In this document: piece by piece, positions 44,830 through 52,914 of the stretch | Position numbering within the stretch: the first letter of the stretch is position 1 | Layout: each line of letters starts with the position of its first letter | Source of the DNA: JARRPM01 sp039025905 | Lineage (GTDB): Bacteria; Pseudomonadota; Gammaproteobacteria; Pseudomonadales; Halieaceae | Length of the DNA: 64,000 nt | Direction: 5' to 3' | NCBI GenBank assembly: GCA_039025905.1 | Contig: JBCCNJ010000004.1 | Location: forward strand, 1-64,000 | The notes under the pieces: generated by a model | What the model was told of the DNA's origin: nothing | Databases searched by the model: none | What the model saw: only the letters and a program-made list of their open reading frames with translations | Position numbers and translations under genes: made by a program

Positions 44830-45764
44830 ACCTCGCTATCCAGAATTTGAGGCAGGGCTTGCAAACGGCCCGCAAGAAGCTGTCTCGCAAGTGGCTGCAC
44901 TGGCGCATGCGCGGTCAGCCTGAAGACGTTATTTTGAAGGCGGAGCGAAAGCTGCGCGGGGTTGAGCAGCATGGCAAATTGCAGCGGGCTGATGTGGTTA
45001 TCGTGTCGTTTGGAAAAAGCGGGCGCACCTGGCTCAGAGTGATGATCTCCCATCTGTTTCGGGTGATGTACAAGCTTCCCGAGAACGCTATTTTAGGCTT
45101 TGATAATTTTCACAATTTGAATTCGTCTGTGCCAAAAGTTTTTTTCACTCACGACAACTACATTAAAGATTTCACCGGAGACCACAAAACAAAAAAGCCG
45201 TTTTACGGAAAGCGTGTAGTGCTGCTGGCACGCGACCCCAGGGATGTTGCCGTTTCCCAGTTCTTTCAATGGAAGTTTCGCATCAAGCCCTCAAAAATCG
45301 CGATCAATAACTACCCGCCTCAGGGCAGCGATATCAGCTTGTTTGACTTTGTCATCGGTGACAATGGTGGCAGCATGGAGGCGGTGTTTGATTACCTGAA
45401 TTTGTGGGCTCGCGAGGCGCAAAACGTGGAGGCATTTCATTTGCTGCGCTACGAAGATTTGCGCAAAAAGCCACATGAGGAACTGCGCAAGCTGCTAGCG
45501 TTTATGCAAGTTGATGCAAGCGATAAGCATATAGACGCCGCAGTACAGTACTCCTCCTTCGAGAACATGAAAAAAATGGAAGGCGATAAACAGTTCCGCT
45601 TCGCGGGCGGGCGTATGATGCCGCGGGACAAAGACAATCCCGACAGCTATAAAGTGCGCCGCGCGAAAGTGGGTGGCTATCGCGATTATTTTACCGATGA
45701 AGAAGTGGCCGCGATTGATGCGAAGCTTGCTGCAGAGCTAGACCCGTTATTTGGCTATCAATAG
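44826..45764 (+). CDS. Sulfotransferase, clustered copy B
   Basis: A 312-residue paralogue of the preceding gene. The start is a GTG at 44826 that overlaps the upstream stop (GTGA), favoured over an upstream in-frame ATG at 44760 that would overlap by 70 bases. Loop FGKSGRTWLRVMISH, FFTHDNYIKDFTG, RDPRDVAVSQFFQWKF and KVRRAKVGGYRDYF repeat the motifs of copy A. A basic N-terminal region (ARKKLSRKWLHWRMRGQ) may associate with the membrane. Tandem duplication with copy A. Confidence 0.88.
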   Translation: MNLAIQNLRQGLQTARKKLSRKWLHWRMRGQPEDVILKAERKLRGVEQHGKLQRADVVIVSFGKSGRTWLRVMISHLFRVMYKLPENAILGFDNFHNLNSSVPKVFFTHDNYIKDFTGDHKTKKPFYGKRVVLLARDPRDVAVSQFFQWKFRIKPSKIAINNYPPQGSDISLFDFVIGDNGGSMEAVFDYLNLWAREAQNVEAFHLLRYEDLRKKPHEELRKLLAFMQVDASDKHIDAAVQYSSFENMKKMEGDKQFRFAGGRMMPRDKDNPDSYKVRRAKVGGYRDYFTDEEVAAIDAKLAAELDPLFGYQ

Positions 45765-45783
45765 GAGTGGCCGGATAGTCGAT

Positions 45784-46674
45784 TCAGGCGGCCTTCACTA
45801 AATCAAAGGCATCTTCTCGCAGGTGACCCAGCTCGATTTCTTCTCTTAACTGCGCTTCGGTGATCGCGCCGTCTTCAAGCGCGCCTTTCACCAGGCCGAA
45901 GAAAAATCGCTCCTGGGCTGGATCAGGATGAGCATCGTAAGTGCCGGCGTATTTGTAGTCACCGAACAGCGCGCGTCGTGCTCGGCGCAACCAGTGTCTG
46001 GGAGGAAACAGCTGAAAGGTATCGGCCGGACGATAATCGACTTTTAGGCCCGTTTTCCAGGGCTGTGTTTTGCGTTTTGTATTGTGTAGCAGCTTGGTAT
46101 CTTCAGTTAGGTTATCAAAGTCGTTCCACTCATTTTCAAGCGGCCCAATGGTGTCTCTATCTTCGAGCTTGAGTGACACCCAATCCATATAGTCTCGCTT
46201 AACTGGTTCAAACATCTCGGTGAAATTTGATTCGAACTGCCAATGCTTAAGCTTGGTGCAATCGAGCAGCATCACGCTGCTAGCAAAGGCGCCTTTGCGG
46301 CCCTTGCGACCAGATTTCGGGCGACACAGTATGGACTTGCCTTGCATATCGCGATCGAGCAGCTCCCAGATGTCGCCCAGGGCAAAAATATCCGGATCCA
46401 TAATCACTGCTCTGCCTTCGTAATTCATCAACTGGGGAGGTGCAAAACGCAGCGGTGTAAAGGACTGCAGGTCATTGTTCAGCCAGGGGCGCATTTCGCC
46501 GTCCCGTGAGTAAAGCTTACCTTCGCGTTCAAGCATGCACGGATAGTCTTTGACCTCGATGAACTTCACGTCAAAGTTATCGGCATTCGAGGATGCATTC
46601 TTCAGAGAATAGCGGCTGATCAGAGCACCCAATTTCTGCTTGTGGTTGGTGTGAATGAAAACAGTGGGTTTCAA
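45784..46674 (-). CDS. GT8-like DxD glycosyltransferase-type protein, copy 1
   Basis: A 296-residue protein of a family that I cannot name with certainty. It has GT-A-like features: a VFIHTN opening strand, GRAVIMDPDIFALGDI (the DPD at residues 93-95 as a metal-binding DxD), VMLLDCTKLKHW, WNDFDNLTEDTKLLHN and a NTKRKTQPWKTG segment like the H/K-PW site of GT8 enzymes. Close paralogues are at 47947 and 55166. It likely transfers a sugar to the cluster's lipid glycan. Convergent with sulfotransferase copy B. Confidence 0.7.
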   Translation of the reverse strand: MKPTVFIHTNHKQKLGALISRYSLKNASSNADNFDVKFIEVKDYPCMLEREGKLYSRDGEMRPWLNNDLQSFTPLRFAPPQLMNYEGRAVIMDPDIFALGDIWELLDRDMQGKSILCRPKSGRKGRKGAFASSVMLLDCTKLKHWQFESNFTEMFEPVKRDYMDWVSLKLEDRDTIGPLENEWNDFDNLTEDTKLLHNTKRKTQPWKTGLKVDYRPADTFQLFPPRHWLRRARRALFGDYKYAGTYDAHPDPAQERFFFGLVKGALEDGAITEAQLREEIELGHLREDAFDLVKAA

Positions 46675-46871
46675 CGCTGCCTTCCCTCGGTCTAGTGTTG
46701 TGGTAGTTTAGCGGCTGGCCCGGGGCCTATGGTGTAGATCACTAATCGCTGTTGTGCTCGCTCTGTATCAGAGGCAACCTAACCGCGGATAAATGATTTG
46801 GTCAAAGATCCATTATACCGCTGCGATATAGCTGTATAAACGAAAGGCTTTGGCAATATTTTGGTGAGACA

Positions 46872-48002
46872 TTGAGCGATAAAGACCTCAAGGTATGGTG
46901 CCTGCTCGGAAAGAAAGCGGGCGATAACACCCAGGTATTAGCGCTGGCCGATGAGCTCGCGCTGCCCTATGAAGAGAAGCGAGTCAGTGCCCGATCCTGG
47001 GAATTGATAACGCATCTACGTCAAACACCGACGCTTGCCGGTATCGATGCGCCTTCCGTCGCGCAAATCAGGCCACCCTGGCCAGACGTGGTGATCACTG
47101 CTGGAAGACGCAACGAACACCTTGCGCGTTGGATTAAGGCGACTTCCGGTGGAAAAGCCCTGCTGGTGCAAATGGGCAGGCCCTGGTCTCGACTGCAAGA
47201 CTGGGATCTTATCGTAACAACGCCTCAGTATTTTTTGCCCAGTGCGCCTAACATCGTCCATAACAGTCTGCCATTGCACAGACTGTCACGTTGCGACCTG
47301 AAAGAAGATGCCAAGCGCGTACAGCCGCTGCTCGGTGAGCTTGCGCGCCCCTGGATTGCTTTGTTGATAGGAGGAGATAGCGGCCGCTTTGTGTTTACAC
47401 CTGAAAAGGGTCGGCGCTTGGGCGAATTAACGAATCGTTTGGCCGCGACCTGCGGTGGATCGGTGCTTGCCAGCGACAGCCCGCGCACCCCGGTAGCAGC
47501 AGGAGATGCTGTGGAGCAAGCGCTGTTGTGCCCGCACTACCACTATCGGTGGCAACAGGGCGGGCAAAACCCCTACCGGGGATTGTTGGCTCTGGCCGAC
47601 GCGTTTGTCGTAACGGGGGAATCCATGTCTATGCTGGCAGAGGCCGCTGCGATGGCGCGCCCTTTGTTTATTTTTGATATGGGAGATAGCGATCTGGCCT
47701 GGTGGCGCCTGGCTCACAGCTATCGCTACAAGCCACTGAGCCATCGTTTCGCAATGACGCTGGGGCCGCAGCGCATGCGTAGAGATATTGGTCGAATACA
47801 AATGCGTATGGTGGCTGACCGTGAGGCGCGCTGGTTGGACGAAGCCGGTGTCGAAGCCGCTGCCAAGCAGCTTAAGCTACCGATTGATAGACCGCAGGGT
47901 GATGAGCCCACTTCCTCCGTCGATCTGCACAGAGCTGCGGACGCTGTCAGGCGGCTTTTGGCAGAGCGCTCAATGGATGTGCAGGTGCCGGCGGCAGAGT
48001 AG
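46872..48002 (+). CDS. ELM1-family putative glycosyltransferase, copy 3
   Basis: A 376-residue ELM1 protein starting at a TTG (46872) with GGTGAG a few bases upstream. Motifs are GKKAGDNTQVLALADELALP, PPWPDVVITAGRRNEHLARW, GRPWSRLQDWDLIVTTPQYF, LLIGGDSGRF and VVTGESMSMLAEAAAMARP. Highly similar to copy 1 at 35921. It probably transfers a sugar from a nucleotide donor. The 3' end overlaps the convergent GT8-like gene by 56 bases. Confidence 0.78.
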   Translation: MSDKDLKVWCLLGKKAGDNTQVLALADELALPYEEKRVSARSWELITHLRQTPTLAGIDAPSVAQIRPPWPDVVITAGRRNEHLARWIKATSGGKALLVQMGRPWSRLQDWDLIVTTPQYFLPSAPNIVHNSLPLHRLSRCDLKEDAKRVQPLLGELARPWIALLIGGDSGRFVFTPEKGRRLGELTNRLAATCGGSVLASDSPRTPVAAGDAVEQALLCPHYHYRWQQGGQNPYRGLLALADAFVVTGESMSMLAEAAAMARPLFIFDMGDSDLAWWRLAHSYRYKPLSHRFAMTLGPQRMRRDIGRIQMRMVADREARWLDEAGVEAAAKQLKLPIDRPQGDEPTSSVDLHRAADAVRRLLAERSMDVQVPAAE

Positions 48003-48891
48003 GTGTGCGTTCCAGCACTTCGAAGGCGTCATGTCGAACATGGTTCTTAGACATTTCGTCACGCAAAAACGCTTCCGTGATCGTCCCGTTGGCAATGCAC
48101 TCTTTGAGCAGCCCGAAGAAAAAGTCTTCCTGGTTCTGATCGGGGTGCTGCTTGTAGTTGCCCAGGAACGCATACTCACCGAACAGCTTGCGGCGAGCCC
48201 GCATCACCCAGGCAACAGGTGGAAACAAGCGAAATCGCTCGGCAGGGCGCCAGTCAGTGGGTAATCCCGTCTTCCAGGGTTGGGTCTTCCGCCGCGTGGT
48301 GTGCAGCATTTTGGTGGCCGTTGTGAACTTATCGAAGTCGTTCCATTCCGGCTCGAAGAAGTCGATAGTCTCGCGATCTTCTTCTCGTAAACAGATCCAG
48401 GGCTGGTAGTCCTGGGTAAAATCGAACATCGCCTCAAAGCTGCGCTCCGCGTCCCAGTGCGTGAGCTTTTCGCAATCAAGCAACATGACGCTGCTGGCCA
48501 TGCAGCGATCAACTAGTCCCTTAGGACCTGAGCGCATTCGACACATGATGGCTTTGCCCTGCATATCGCGACTCAGCAGTTCCCAGATATCAGCGGCTGC
48601 AAAAATATCTGGGTCAATTACGACGGCTCTTCCTTCATAGCCCATGAGCTTGGGTGGCATGAAGCGGGTTGGGGTGAAAGACTGAAGGTCATCGTTCAGC
48701 CATTCTCGCTTCACACCATCACGCAGGTAGTCTTGCCCCTCGTGTGCGGCAAACATGGGATAGTCGCGGCTATCGACCAACTGAACATCAAATTTGTCGT
48801 TGTTACTGGAATAGCGGCGCAGTGCGTGCTTGGCGACCAGTGCGCCAGTAACTTGCTTGTGGTTGGTTTGGATAAATACGCAGGCTTTCAT
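47947..48891 (-). CDS. GT8-like DxD glycosyltransferase-type protein, copy 2
   Basis: A 314-residue paralogue of 45784-46674 and 55166-56077. VFIQTNHKQVTGALVAKHAL opens the protein; GRAVVIDPDIFAAADIWELL holds the DxD; VMLLDCEKLTHW, EEDRETIDFFEPEWNDFDKF and TTRRKTQPWKTGLP follow in the same order as in the paralogues. The start ATG at 48891 is chosen because an upstream TTG adds non-homologous residues. Function as above. Confidence 0.7.
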   Translation of the reverse strand: MKACVFIQTNHKQVTGALVAKHALRRYSSNNDKFDVQLVDSRDYPMFAAHEGQDYLRDGVKREWLNDDLQSFTPTRFMPPKLMGYEGRAVVIDPDIFAAADIWELLSRDMQGKAIMCRMRSGPKGLVDRCMASSVMLLDCEKLTHWDAERSFEAMFDFTQDYQPWICLREEDRETIDFFEPEWNDFDKFTTATKMLHTTRRKTQPWKTGLPTDWRPAERFRLFPPVAWVMRARRKLFGEYAFLGNYKQHPDQNQEDFFFGLLKECIANGTITEAFLRDEMSKNHVRHDAFEVLERTPTLPPAPAHPLSALPKAA

Positions 48892-49002
48892 AGGGGTTTT
48901 GCGGTCTGTTTGCAACCGGAGAACTATAAAGTAACAGGCCTTTTTTTGCTATTTGGCCACCCATGAATTCAGTGTGAATAGTACTTGCTCACACTGGCAT
49001 TA

Positions 49003-49030
49003 GTGCGGCTCAGGGCCGCACATCGGCCCT
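49003..49030. promoter_or_regulatory. Two mutually exclusive hairpins
   Basis: GTGCGGC (49003-49009) pairs with GCCGCAC (49015-49021) around a 5-base loop; the overlapping AGGGCC (49012-49017) pairs with GGCCCT (49025-49030) around a 7-base loop. They share bases, so only one can form. The region lies between the end of the GT2 gene and the start of the GT8-like copy 2, both on the minus strand, so terminator or attenuator is possible. No long U-tract follows on either strand. Confidence 0.35.
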
Positions 49031-49187
49031 GTTATTTATCTCTAAACTGCGGAAAAATACCAGATTGGTCAAAAAAAATGATTAAAAACAATGATTTGTC
49101 GAGTTTTTGGGTGGGAGATGAGGCAGAACTGCATAATTCCAACGATAGGCCAATGCAATGCGGGCATCGCCTGTGGCTGGCGCCCGG

Positions 49188-50150
49188 TCACTCCGAGTAG
49201 TATTTGATGCTGCGCCCCGTCACTGTCGTGTAGAAAACGCCTGTGGCCTTCGCAACGCGATACAGGCTGTGCATGAATGTCGCTTTTGAGAAAATGGAAA
49301 AAGGCAATATCACAATAGAAATAATCATTTTACCCAGCGCCGTGCCCAAGAGCTTTAAGCGCCTGGCGCCGTCGCCATGATTGCGCGCCATATTGACCTG
49401 CGAGCAGCCGTTTTTGAAGCCGCGCCTAATTAGGCCCTTGGCGGTATATCGGTCTGGACCATGGACGCGGAGAATTATCGACTTTTCGGCAGAGGCGAGA
49501 CTGGCGCCGATGTTCTTTGCTCGAATAAAAAAGTCCTTGTCTTCTCCTCCGCTGTTGCGGAATGCATGAGAGAAGATCGGGCCCAGTTCACCAACCTGCT
49601 CAAGTATGCGTTTACTCACCAACAGGTTGCAGGTGGATGCGCAGTCCGGCAAACCGTAGCGCCCCCCCTTTTTGCCCTGTTTGGATTTGGTGGGCGATCT
49701 GAAAATGCCTGACTCTCTCGCCCATTCGGGCATCTGATCGTCCAACACCCAACTGCCGAAGACCAGATCTGCCTCCGTTTCCAGTTGGCAATTGACAAGC
49801 TGCAGCAACCAGTCGCGCTGTGGAATATCATCATCGTCAATGAAGGCGAGTAGCGTGGCGCCGCGTTCAAGGGCTACCTTTACAGCTCGATTGCGCGCGT
49901 AGGTAATCCCTGGCTCGGGCTCGGTAGTGTAGTACACACTGATGGATAAGCTGCGACCGGTTTGTTCGCAAATATCTCTAGTCGCTGAATTTGGGTTGTT
50001 ATCGATGACAATGAGTTCGACGTTTTCTGGCGGGTGTTCGCCCAGTTCGATCTCTCGCAGCCTAAGTAACAGCCGCTTAAGCACCTCGGCGCGATTATGT
50101 GTGCAGACGCAAACGGCTACCCGCGGGGAGGGAGGAGAAGAAATGGTCAT
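49188..50150 (-). CDS. Glycosyltransferase family 2
   Basis: A 320-residue GT-A enzyme. CVCTHNRAEVLKRLL is the typical GT2 opening, ELIVIDNNPNS the second strand, and AFIDDDDIPQRDWLL (Asp residues 105-108) the DxD region. HAFRNSGGEDKDFFIRAK supplies the catalytic base region (ED). A hydrophobic patch (IISIVILPFSIF) near residue 275 suggests membrane association. It likely extends the cluster's glycan. Last gene of a tight leftward operon that starts with the ligase at 54086; 3 bases separate it from the next gene. Confidence 0.88.
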   Translation of the reverse strand: MTISSPPSPRVAVCVCTHNRAEVLKRLLLRLREIELGEHPPENVELIVIDNNPNSATRDICEQTGRSLSISVYYTTEPEPGITYARNRAVKVALERGATLLAFIDDDDIPQRDWLLQLVNCQLETEADLVFGSWVLDDQMPEWARESGIFRSPTKSKQGKKGGRYGLPDCASTCNLLVSKRILEQVGELGPIFSHAFRNSGGEDKDFFIRAKNIGASLASAEKSIILRVHGPDRYTAKGLIRRGFKNGCSQVNMARNHGDGARRLKLLGTALGKMIISIVILPFSIFSKATFMHSLYRVAKATGVFYTTVTGRSIKYYSE

Positions 50151-50153
50151 GTA

Positions 50154-51092
50154 TTATTTAAAGACGCCGCGGCGATAAAGGCCCCAGAAAAACCCCCACA
50201 TGTAGATCAGTGGAGCGCGACGAACTTTTTCGGGTATGACGATTCGTTCGCCAGAGTGCCGTTGTAGTTTCCACGCGATGTAATCGAGCCCCCCTTCGAA
50301 AGTAAACAGAGCCTTTACCAGCCGCGTGATCGAGAGCAGTTTGCCCTGAATTTTGCGAAGGAACCAGGCCGCTGTTGCAGCAAAGCGCTGGCTTTTGTTT
50401 ATCGTGTTTTGGTATCTCAGCTCGCCGTCGACATCATACACTGTAAAGCCTTGGCCAAGCGAGGCCGCCTGTGCACGGGTCACAGTCTCGTAAAACGATT
50501 TTGACTCCGAAGCCAGTTCCGCGGCTCTACCTGAGCGTTCCGTTCGCAGTTCAGTGGAATAGCTCAAACCCAGTGCTTGCTGCCAGAGATGCGTCACCGT
50601 GCCGCTGACGTGCATAACTGGCAGCGCATTGCGCAACAAAGTGTGGGCAGCCTGCAGAAGACTATGTTCGACTTGTTCGCGTATTGGCGCGCTGGAGGCA
50701 TGTAGAATGTGGGTAGGCTGCGCGAAGCGCCCCCAAATATAGGATTGAAACCAGGCTCTCGAGCAACCTCTTTGAAAATCCTGAAACGAAATGACAGTGA
50801 CCTTCGCGCGCAAGGTTCTTTCGTCTTCCGACACCTCGGCATAAAACACGTTTGGAGGAAGCAGCCAGTTAGCGGCCGCCAACGCTCGGCGATGATATGC
50901 CTCGCGGTAGTGCGTACAGATCAGATACAGGTCAAGCAGGCCGTCGTAAATGTCGCCGGTCCTTAGGCAAGACCCATACACCAACGTGGCGCAGATGGCA
51001 TGGTGATGCTGTGCATGGAGTTTATCTAACAGTGCGCGCAGATTGACGTCTTCATCTGCGTCTGGGCCAACGACAGAAGGATATTGGATCAC
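50154..51092 (-). CDS. TAM41-like nucleotidyltransferase
   Basis: A 312-residue protein whose N-terminal half resembles mitochondrial TAM41 (CTP:phosphatidate cytidylyltransferase): LVYGSCLRTGDIYDGLLDLYL (the Y-G-S and D-x-x-x-D nucleotidyltransferase residues at 39-54), a NWLLPPNVFYAEV strand, then KVTVISFQDFQRGC and WGRFAQPTHIL in the order seen in TAM41. It should make a CDP-activated lipid from a lipid phosphate. It overlaps the lipid kinase by 4 bases (ATGA), consistent with a kinase-cytidylyltransferase pair acting on ceramide. Confidence 0.75.
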   Translation of the reverse strand: MIQYPSVVGPDADEDVNLRALLDKLHAQHHHAICATLVYGSCLRTGDIYDGLLDLYLICTHYREAYHRRALAAANWLLPPNVFYAEVSEDERTLRAKVTVISFQDFQRGCSRAWFQSYIWGRFAQPTHILHASSAPIREQVEHSLLQAAHTLLRNALPVMHVSGTVTHLWQQALGLSYSTELRTERSGRAAELASESKSFYETVTRAQAASLGQGFTVYDVDGELRYQNTINKSQRFAATAAWFLRKIQGKLLSITRLVKALFTFEGGLDYIAWKLQRHSGERIVIPEKVRRAPLIYMWGFFWGLYRRGVFK

Positions 51093-52054
51093 AGGCGAAG
51101 AAAGTTCAGCGGTCCAATAGCGCTGATATCAACCCTGCCCTGTGCCAGCAGGATTTCCCCATCCAGATTGAGTTTGCCGTTCATTTGCAGCGTAATGGTA
51201 TCGGCATTGTGACTGAAATAGCCAGAGGTGGGGATGGCATTGCGATTGGGGCGTCCTCGGATGATCGAGACAAAGGTGCGGAAAAAGCGACTGCAGCCAC
51301 GTTCAAACAGCGTAAGACGCACTCGTCCTTCCTCCGCGCCAAAAAAGGGTCGCATGCCGAAGGCGAGTCGCTGCAAAGTGCTGATAGCTAAGATGAGTGT
51401 GTCCCTGGTCACCGCCTGGTTACCGTCGAGACTCATCTTTACTGTGACGTAGCGGCTGAACTTTGGATCGTTGCGCACCAGTCCCCAAACCGCACGCAAC
51501 GTCGTCAACGCAAGACTGAAATCGTCGCGCAGGCCACGGGCATGGACTTCGGCGTGAGCGTATTCGGTTGCCTGAATGACTGCACCACCACCTAGAAACA
51601 TACCGTAGTGAGTGCCGCCGTCATGCTCCAGCAGGACTTTCATCAGAGCCCGCTGTTCTATGCTCTCTCCTTCGTTGCGAGGCCCTTCACACCAGGCACA
51701 GAAACGCTCAGTGGCTTTTGCCAGTGAGCCCGTTACGCCGACATCACCAGCGGTCATGTTCGCGGTGCCGCCCGGAAGCAGAATGATTGTAGGAAGAGGA
51801 TCAAACAGACCACCGTCCAGCAACTTGCCCAATAGGCTTGCTGCGGTGCCATCGCCGCCGTTGATGGCCAGAACAGTGATCCCCATCGCAGCCATCTCCT
51901 TTAGAGCGGGCTCGATATCTGCCTCAGATTGAGTGATAAGGTGATGCACGTTTGCGCACCTGGCGATGCGCGCCTCAATCTGCTGGAATTGATCTCGGTT
52001 GTGTCCGCTGGCAGGGTTGCTGATAAGGCCAACGGTGCTGGGTGCAGCGATCAC
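51089..52054 (-). CDS. Diacylglycerol-kinase-fold lipid kinase
   Basis: A 321-residue DAGKc-domain protein (YegS/DgkB type). LISNPASGHNRDQF, the nucleotide-binding GGDGT at residues 66-70 (AINGGDGTAASLL), and ILLPGGTANMTAGD are intact; a C-terminal beta-sandwich follows. It should phosphorylate a lipid hydroxyl with ATP. Placed between a TAM41-like transferase and a periplasmic protein in a ceramide cluster, it is a good candidate ceramide kinase, as the lipid kinase of the Caulobacter anionic sphingolipid locus is. Overlaps both neighbours by 4 bases. Confidence 0.85.
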   Translation of the reverse strand: MIAAPSTVGLISNPASGHNRDQFQQIEARIARCANVHHLITQSEADIEPALKEMAAMGITVLAINGGDGTAASLLGKLLDGGLFDPLPTIILLPGGTANMTAGDVGVTGSLAKATERFCAWCEGPRNEGESIEQRALMKVLLEHDGGTHYGMFLGGGAVIQATEYAHAEVHARGLRDDFSLALTTLRAVWGLVRNDPKFSRYVTVKMSLDGNQAVTRDTLILAISTLQRLAFGMRPFFGAEEGRVRLTLFERGCSRFFRTFVSIIRGRPNRNAIPTSGYFSHNADTITLQMNGKLNLDGEILLAQGRVDISAIGPLNFLRL

Positions 52055-52914
52055 ACCAGAGGCGAACGCAGCGTTGCGCTTTTCAGATTGATCTGGGTGT
52101 TCCCTATCCGCGGTGCGCGACCGCGCAGCTGTATAGGCAGGCCGTTTTCCATGTCGAAGAAAATAGTGCTGTCACCGGTGAGTCCGAGCAGGCTGAAATC
52201 ATGTTTGTCGGGTTGCTCTCCCAAAGGGCTAACCGCGAGTTTTACAGCGCGGGCCGCACGTTTGCCGCTAATGTCAGAGGAGGAGTTGGTCACGTGATAG
52301 TCTGCGTCGACCAGTTGATCTTCAGGTTGCACACTCATGTTCACCAAATAGAAATTGAACTCCGTGTTAACAACGACGCTAAGGCTCTCTAGGCCCGACT
52401 CCAGTAGCTGTCCGGCAATGACCAGTAGTGCGTAACCGTCCGTGACTGCGAGTCCTTCTGCGCCGGCGGGATAGCTCACCTTCTGGCGGCTGCTGATAGG
52501 CCATTGATCTGGTGGCAGGCTCGATTCGCCACCGGGGTCGAAGCGGACGCGATCAATATGTTCTGCTTCAAAGTCGTAGGTCTTAAATCGTTGCTCTCTA
52601 CCTCGACTGAGCCGGCTGCGATAATCAGCGCTGCCGTCTATTGCCATAATCTCCAATTGCACCTCCTCGGAATTGCTCGCCACAGAGCTCCGAGAAGTCA
52701 TTAACCAGCTTTCATCTGATTCGGGCGAAGGGCTCACCTCAATACGCGACCTCGCTCGCACGAGAAACGCGCGTTGCTCATATTCCAGCATCTCCCAGGA
52801 TGGCATAGGCACCAGCGCAATCACCTCTTCCTCGACATTGGTAGCAGCCAAATGCGAGCTGACTAGTGCAAGCATGGCGCAGCAGAGTAGTGATTTAAGC
52901 CAAGTCGAGCTCAT
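52051..52914 (-). CDS. Periplasmic protein of unknown function in the lipid-glycan operon
   Basis: A 287-residue protein with a signal peptide (LLCCAMLALVSSHLAAT). The body is rich in beta-strand-like alternation, and the C-terminal DSTIFFDMENGLPIQLRGRA and IGNTQINLKSA resemble DUF3108-like exported proteins, which is a weak resemblance. No enzyme motif is visible. It overlaps the lipid kinase and the O-antigen-ligase-like gene by 4 bases each, so it is translationally coupled to both. It might bind or present a lipid-linked glycan in the periplasm (inference). Confidence 0.65.
   Translation of the reverse strand: MSSTWLKSLLCCAMLALVSSHLAATNVEEEVIALVPMPSWEMLEYEQRAFLVRARSRIEVSPSPESDESWLMTSRSSVASNSEEVQLEIMAIDGSADYRSRLSRGREQRFKTYDFEAEHIDRVRFDPGGESSLPPDQWPISSRQKVSYPAGAEGLAVTDGYALLVIAGQLLESGLESLSVVVNTEFNFYLVNMSVQPEDQLVDADYHVTNSSSDISGKRAARAVKLAVSPLGEQPDKHDFSLLGLTGDSTIFFDMENGLPIQLRGRAPRIGNTQINLKSATLRSPLV

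Noticed and set aside
48985..49200. A 71-codon plus-strand frame between glycan genes
   Set aside because: Low-complexity composition, no ribosome binding site and overlaps the alternative hairpins.
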